From positions 5,908,886 to 5,972,885 of the forward strand of contig NZ_KB910518.1 in NCBI RefSeq assembly GCF_000374185.1: 64,000 nucleotides of DNA, read 5' to 3'. Below are positions 61,438 through 64,000 of the stretch, piece by piece. Positions within the stretch are counted from its first letter, which is position 1, and each line of letters starts with the position of its first letter. The stretch comes from Paenibacillus sp. HW567. GTDB taxonomy: Bacteria; Bacillota; Bacilli; Paenibacillales; Paenibacillaceae. Made by a program: the position numbers and the translations under genes. The notes under the pieces are model-generated. The model saw nothing but the letters and a program-made list of their open reading frames with translations, did not search any database and was not told the origin of the DNA.

Positions 61438-63822
61438 TTATTTCAAAGCCTTCCATACCCAGTTCTCAACCTCTGGCAAATCAATACCTTCCTCACGGAT
61501 GTACTGATTATGCTTCTTCACCATAGCATCCATTTCATCTGCGATTGCCTTGTGCTGATCAGCTTTTGGCAAGCTCAGTACGACTTCCTTCGTCAGGTCG
61601 AAACGGTCCATCTGATTCAGTACACGCATATCAAACGGAGTGGTGATGTCGCCGTTCTCCCGGTAGCCATGCACATGCAGATTGTGATTATGGCGGTCAA
61701 AGAACAGATCTTTAATCAGACCTTCATAACCGTGGAATGCGAAGATAACCGGTTTATCTTTTGTGAAAAATTGATCAAACTCTTCGTCAGACAACCCGCG
61801 AGGGTCCAGCTTCTGGCTTCTCAGCTTCAAGAGATCAACCACGTTGATGTAACGGATCTTCAGGTTAGGCAATTTTTCATGAAGAATAGAGATGGCAGCC
61901 AAGCTCTCCATAGTAGGCTCCGTACCGGACGAAGCAATAACTACATCAGGCTCTCCACCCTTGTCGGTGCTTGCCCAGTCAATGATCTTCAGCCCTTTAT
62001 CCACCAGCTCTTGCGCTTCATCCGCCGAGAACCATTGCGGACGCGGATGTTTGGACGACACAATCAGGTTGATCTTTTGACGGTCATTCAGGATTGTATC
62101 AAAAACAGCAAGCAAGGAGTTCGCATCAGCCGGCAGGTATTCACGGATAAATTCCGGCTTCTTGTCAGCCAAGTGACCCAGCAAGCCCGGATCTTGGTGA
62201 GTGTAGCCATTGTGGTCCTGCTGGAACACTGTTGATGTTGCAATGACGTTCAAGGACGGGATATCTTCACGCCAGCTCTGATCCGTTGCTTTGCGCAGCC
62301 ATTTGAAGTGCTGAGTGATCATCGAATCTACCACCCGCAGGAACGCTTCATAGCTTGCAAAGAAACCATGACGGCCTGTTAATACATAACCTTCCAGGAA
62401 TCCTTCCGCCTGATGCTCGGACAACTGCGAATCAATTACCCGGCCATAAGGAGCGAGGAATTCATCGTGTGGTTCCTTGATTTCATCCATCCATTGGCGT
62501 TTGGTTACTTCAAACACAGGGCCCAGGCGGTTCGACATTGTTTCATCCGGTCCAAAAATTCTGAAGTTGCGGTTGTCTTCATTGAGTGTTACAACCTCTT
62601 TCAGATATTTCCCCAGTACAGCCATATCTTGTGCAATCACTTGACCTGGAACGGAGTTATCCAGCGCATAGTTGCGGAAATTCGGCTTGTGCAGGTCTTT
62701 AATCAGTTTGCCGGCGTTGGTCACAGGATTCATGCCCATACGTTTGTCGCCTGTAGGCAGGATTTCAGCCAGATCAGCATTCAAACGGCCATTTTTATCG
62801 AACAATTCCTCAGGTCTGTAGCTGTTCAGCCATTCAAGCAATGCCGGTGCGTTCTTCATATTTTTTTGATCTACTGGAATCGGAACCTGGTGAGCACGGA
62901 ACGAGCCTTCGTTCGGCACTTTATCCCATTCCTTAGGACCGGTCCAGCCTTTAGGAGTACGGAACACAAGCATCGGCCATAATGGACGGGTAGTATCATT
63001 ATTTTCACGCGCATTCTTTTGGATGGCTGCAATCTTCTCGATGATAATATCCAGAGTCTTCGCCATTTCCGGATGCATGAAATCAGGTTTTTCACCTTCA
63101 ACAAAGAACGGTTCCCAGCCCATGCCTGTAAAGTACGCGGTTAACTCTTCTCTCGACATACGGGACAGAATAGTCGGGTTGCTGATCTTGAAGCCGTTCA
63201 AATGCAGAATCGGCAGCACCGCACCATCTGTAACTGGATTGATGAACCGGTTGGACAGCCAGGAAGCAGCCAGCGGTCCGGTTTCAGCTTCTCCATCACC
63301 TACAACAACTGCCGAGATCAGATCCGGATAATCCAGAATTGCTCCAACGCTGTGCGACAGGGAGTAACCGAGCTCTCCACCCTCATGGATAGATCCTGGA
63401 GTTTCAGGAGCCGCATGGGATGCTACGCCGCCAGGGAATGAGAACTGCTTGAACAATTTTTTCAGACCAGGGATATCCTGAGTAATTTCCGGGTAAATCT
63501 CGGTGTAGCTTCCATCCAGATACGAGTTCGATACCATAACCTGACCGCCGTGGCCTGGTCCTTCAATATAGAACATATTCAAATCATATTTGGTAATTAC
63601 ACGGTTCAGATGCGCATAAATAAAGTTCTGGCCGGGAATCGTGCCCCAGTGTCCAATCGGTTTTACTTTTACATCTGCATCCTTCAAAGGCTCCCGTAAC
63701 AACGGGTTATCCTTCAAATAAAGCTGCCCCACCGATATGTAGTTAGTTGCGCGCCAGTATGCGTCCAGCTTTTCTAAATACGTTTTAGACGAGTAATCCT
63801 TCTGTATGGTTGACAATCCCAT
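61438..63822 (-). CDS. xfp: Xylulose-5-phosphate/fructose-6-phosphate phosphoketolase
   Basis: A 794-residue ThDP enzyme of normal family length. Signature motifs are EGGELGYSLSHSVGA near residue 150 and GDGEAETGPLAASW near 180, which bind ThDP and metal. SVIQDHNG-like FQQDHNGYTHQDPG is seen near residue 530. It splits xylulose 5-phosphate or fructose 6-phosphate with phosphate to acetyl phosphate and an aldose phosphate. The ATG at 63822 has AGGGAG 8 bases ahead; the GTG three codons earlier overlaps that site. It has its own promoter at 63881-63908 and terminator at 61346, so it is a single-gene unit. Confidence 0.95.
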   Translation of the reverse strand: MGLSTIQKDYSSKTYLEKLDAYWRATNYISVGQLYLKDNPLLREPLKDADVKVKPIGHWGTIPGQNFIYAHLNRVITKYDLNMFYIEGPGHGGQVMVSNSYLDGSYTEIYPEITQDIPGLKKLFKQFSFPGGVASHAAPETPGSIHEGGELGYSLSHSVGAILDYPDLISAVVVGDGEAETGPLAASWLSNRFINPVTDGAVLPILHLNGFKISNPTILSRMSREELTAYFTGMGWEPFFVEGEKPDFMHPEMAKTLDIIIEKIAAIQKNARENNDTTRPLWPMLVFRTPKGWTGPKEWDKVPNEGSFRAHQVPIPVDQKNMKNAPALLEWLNSYRPEELFDKNGRLNADLAEILPTGDKRMGMNPVTNAGKLIKDLHKPNFRNYALDNSVPGQVIAQDMAVLGKYLKEVVTLNEDNRNFRIFGPDETMSNRLGPVFEVTKRQWMDEIKEPHDEFLAPYGRVIDSQLSEHQAEGFLEGYVLTGRHGFFASYEAFLRVVDSMITQHFKWLRKATDQSWREDIPSLNVIATSTVFQQDHNGYTHQDPGLLGHLADKKPEFIREYLPADANSLLAVFDTILNDRQKINLIVSSKHPRPQWFSADEAQELVDKGLKIIDWASTDKGGEPDVVIASSGTEPTMESLAAISILHEKLPNLKIRYINVVDLLKLRSQKLDPRGLSDEEFDQFFTKDKPVIFAFHGYEGLIKDLFFDRHNHNLHVHGYRENGDITTPFDMRVLNQMDRFDLTKEVVLSLPKADQHKAIADEMDAMVKKHNQYIREEGIDLPEVENWVWKALK

Positions 63823-63880
63823 TCCGTCCACTCCCTATTTTTTTTAATACATTCTGTCAGTCAATATCTTCTACAAATAC

Positions 63881-63908
63881 ATCATACCTCTGCGCGAGTG
63901 AAATTCAA
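63881..63908 (-). promoter_or_regulatory. Promoter of the phosphoketolase gene
   Basis: Minus strand: TTGAAT (63903-63908), 16-bp spacer, TATGAT (63881-63886), about 60 bp before the ATG and within an AT-rich region. Confidence 0.62.
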
Positions 63909-64000
63909 TCTTTTTAACAATTGATACGGTCCAATTTTGTGAAATTTTGAACATAGTATGAAAATCATTGCATATCCCCTGTAAAAAACATTTCTTTTTT

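Noticed and set aside
1..64000. Prophage, toxin-antitoxin or anti-phage island
   Set aside because: No integrase, capsid, restriction or toxin-like genes are visible; the Xre protein is the only candidate and has no partner gene.

Overview
The window reads as a chromosomal segment of a Paenibacillus-like, spore-former-lineage Firmicute. Several things point there: strong AGGAGG-type ribosome binding sites with frequent TTG and GTG starts, giant secreted proteins ending in three S-layer homology (SLH) repeats, several carbohydrate ABC importers without their own ATPase, one-component AraC regulators with a membrane sensor, and a tRNA-Leu without encoded CCA. GC content is moderate. I see no phage, insertion sequence, CRISPR array or integrase. 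Almost everything lies on the minus strand.

Region 1 (1-7946) is a polysaccharide-uptake locus. It has a membrane-anchored AraC sensor-regulator, a lipoprotein binding protein, two permeases, an unrecognised 220-residue protein, and an (alpha/alpha)-toroid lyase-like enzyme that runs off the left edge. Region 2 (8131-17893) is a myo-inositol catabolic locus in two transcription units, iolC-A-D-E and iolG-B. Between them lie a LacI-family regulator and a striking array of nine 51-bp hairpin repeats. Both iol units have a good sigma-A-type promoter with the same LacI-type palindrome 11-14 bp downstream of the -10 box. Region 3 (18011-23382) holds a GH38 alpha-mannosidase, a GH105 unsaturated-uronyl hydrolase and a divergent AraC regulator.

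Region 4 (23471-42860) is mixed: tRNA-Leu(CAG), an Xre-HTH protein fused to a BtrH/C39-like domain, a 2241-residue SLH surface protein with lamin-tail, PHP and OB-like domains, a HupE/UreJ-like membrane protein, an AraC-GyrI regulator, small hypothetical proteins, a guanylate-kinase-like protein with an altered P-loop, a domain-permuted GH3 enzyme, and a methyltransferase/saccharopine-dehydrogenase-like pair divergent from a LuxR-type regulator.

Region 5 (43166-56799) is a second glycan-utilisation locus: a LacI regulator, an 810-residue putative six-hairpin glycosidase, a binding lipoprotein, two permeases and a 2115-residue SLH-anchored glycoside hydrolase. A second palindrome type (TTTAAACGTTTA-like) sits before the regulator gene, the 810-residue gene and the binding-protein gene, so this looks like a self-contained regulon. 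Region 6 (57027-64000) holds a small membrane protein, a radical-SAM/TIGR03915 pair linked to DNA modification or repair, a Cys-type sulfatase and a phosphoketolase with its promoter.

The most unusual signals are the 51-bp hairpin array between iolB and lacI, the two parallel LacI operator families, the Xre-BtrH-like fusion, the MAGUK-like P-loop change in the kinase-like protein, and the cell-surface giant enzyme encoded with its own importer.
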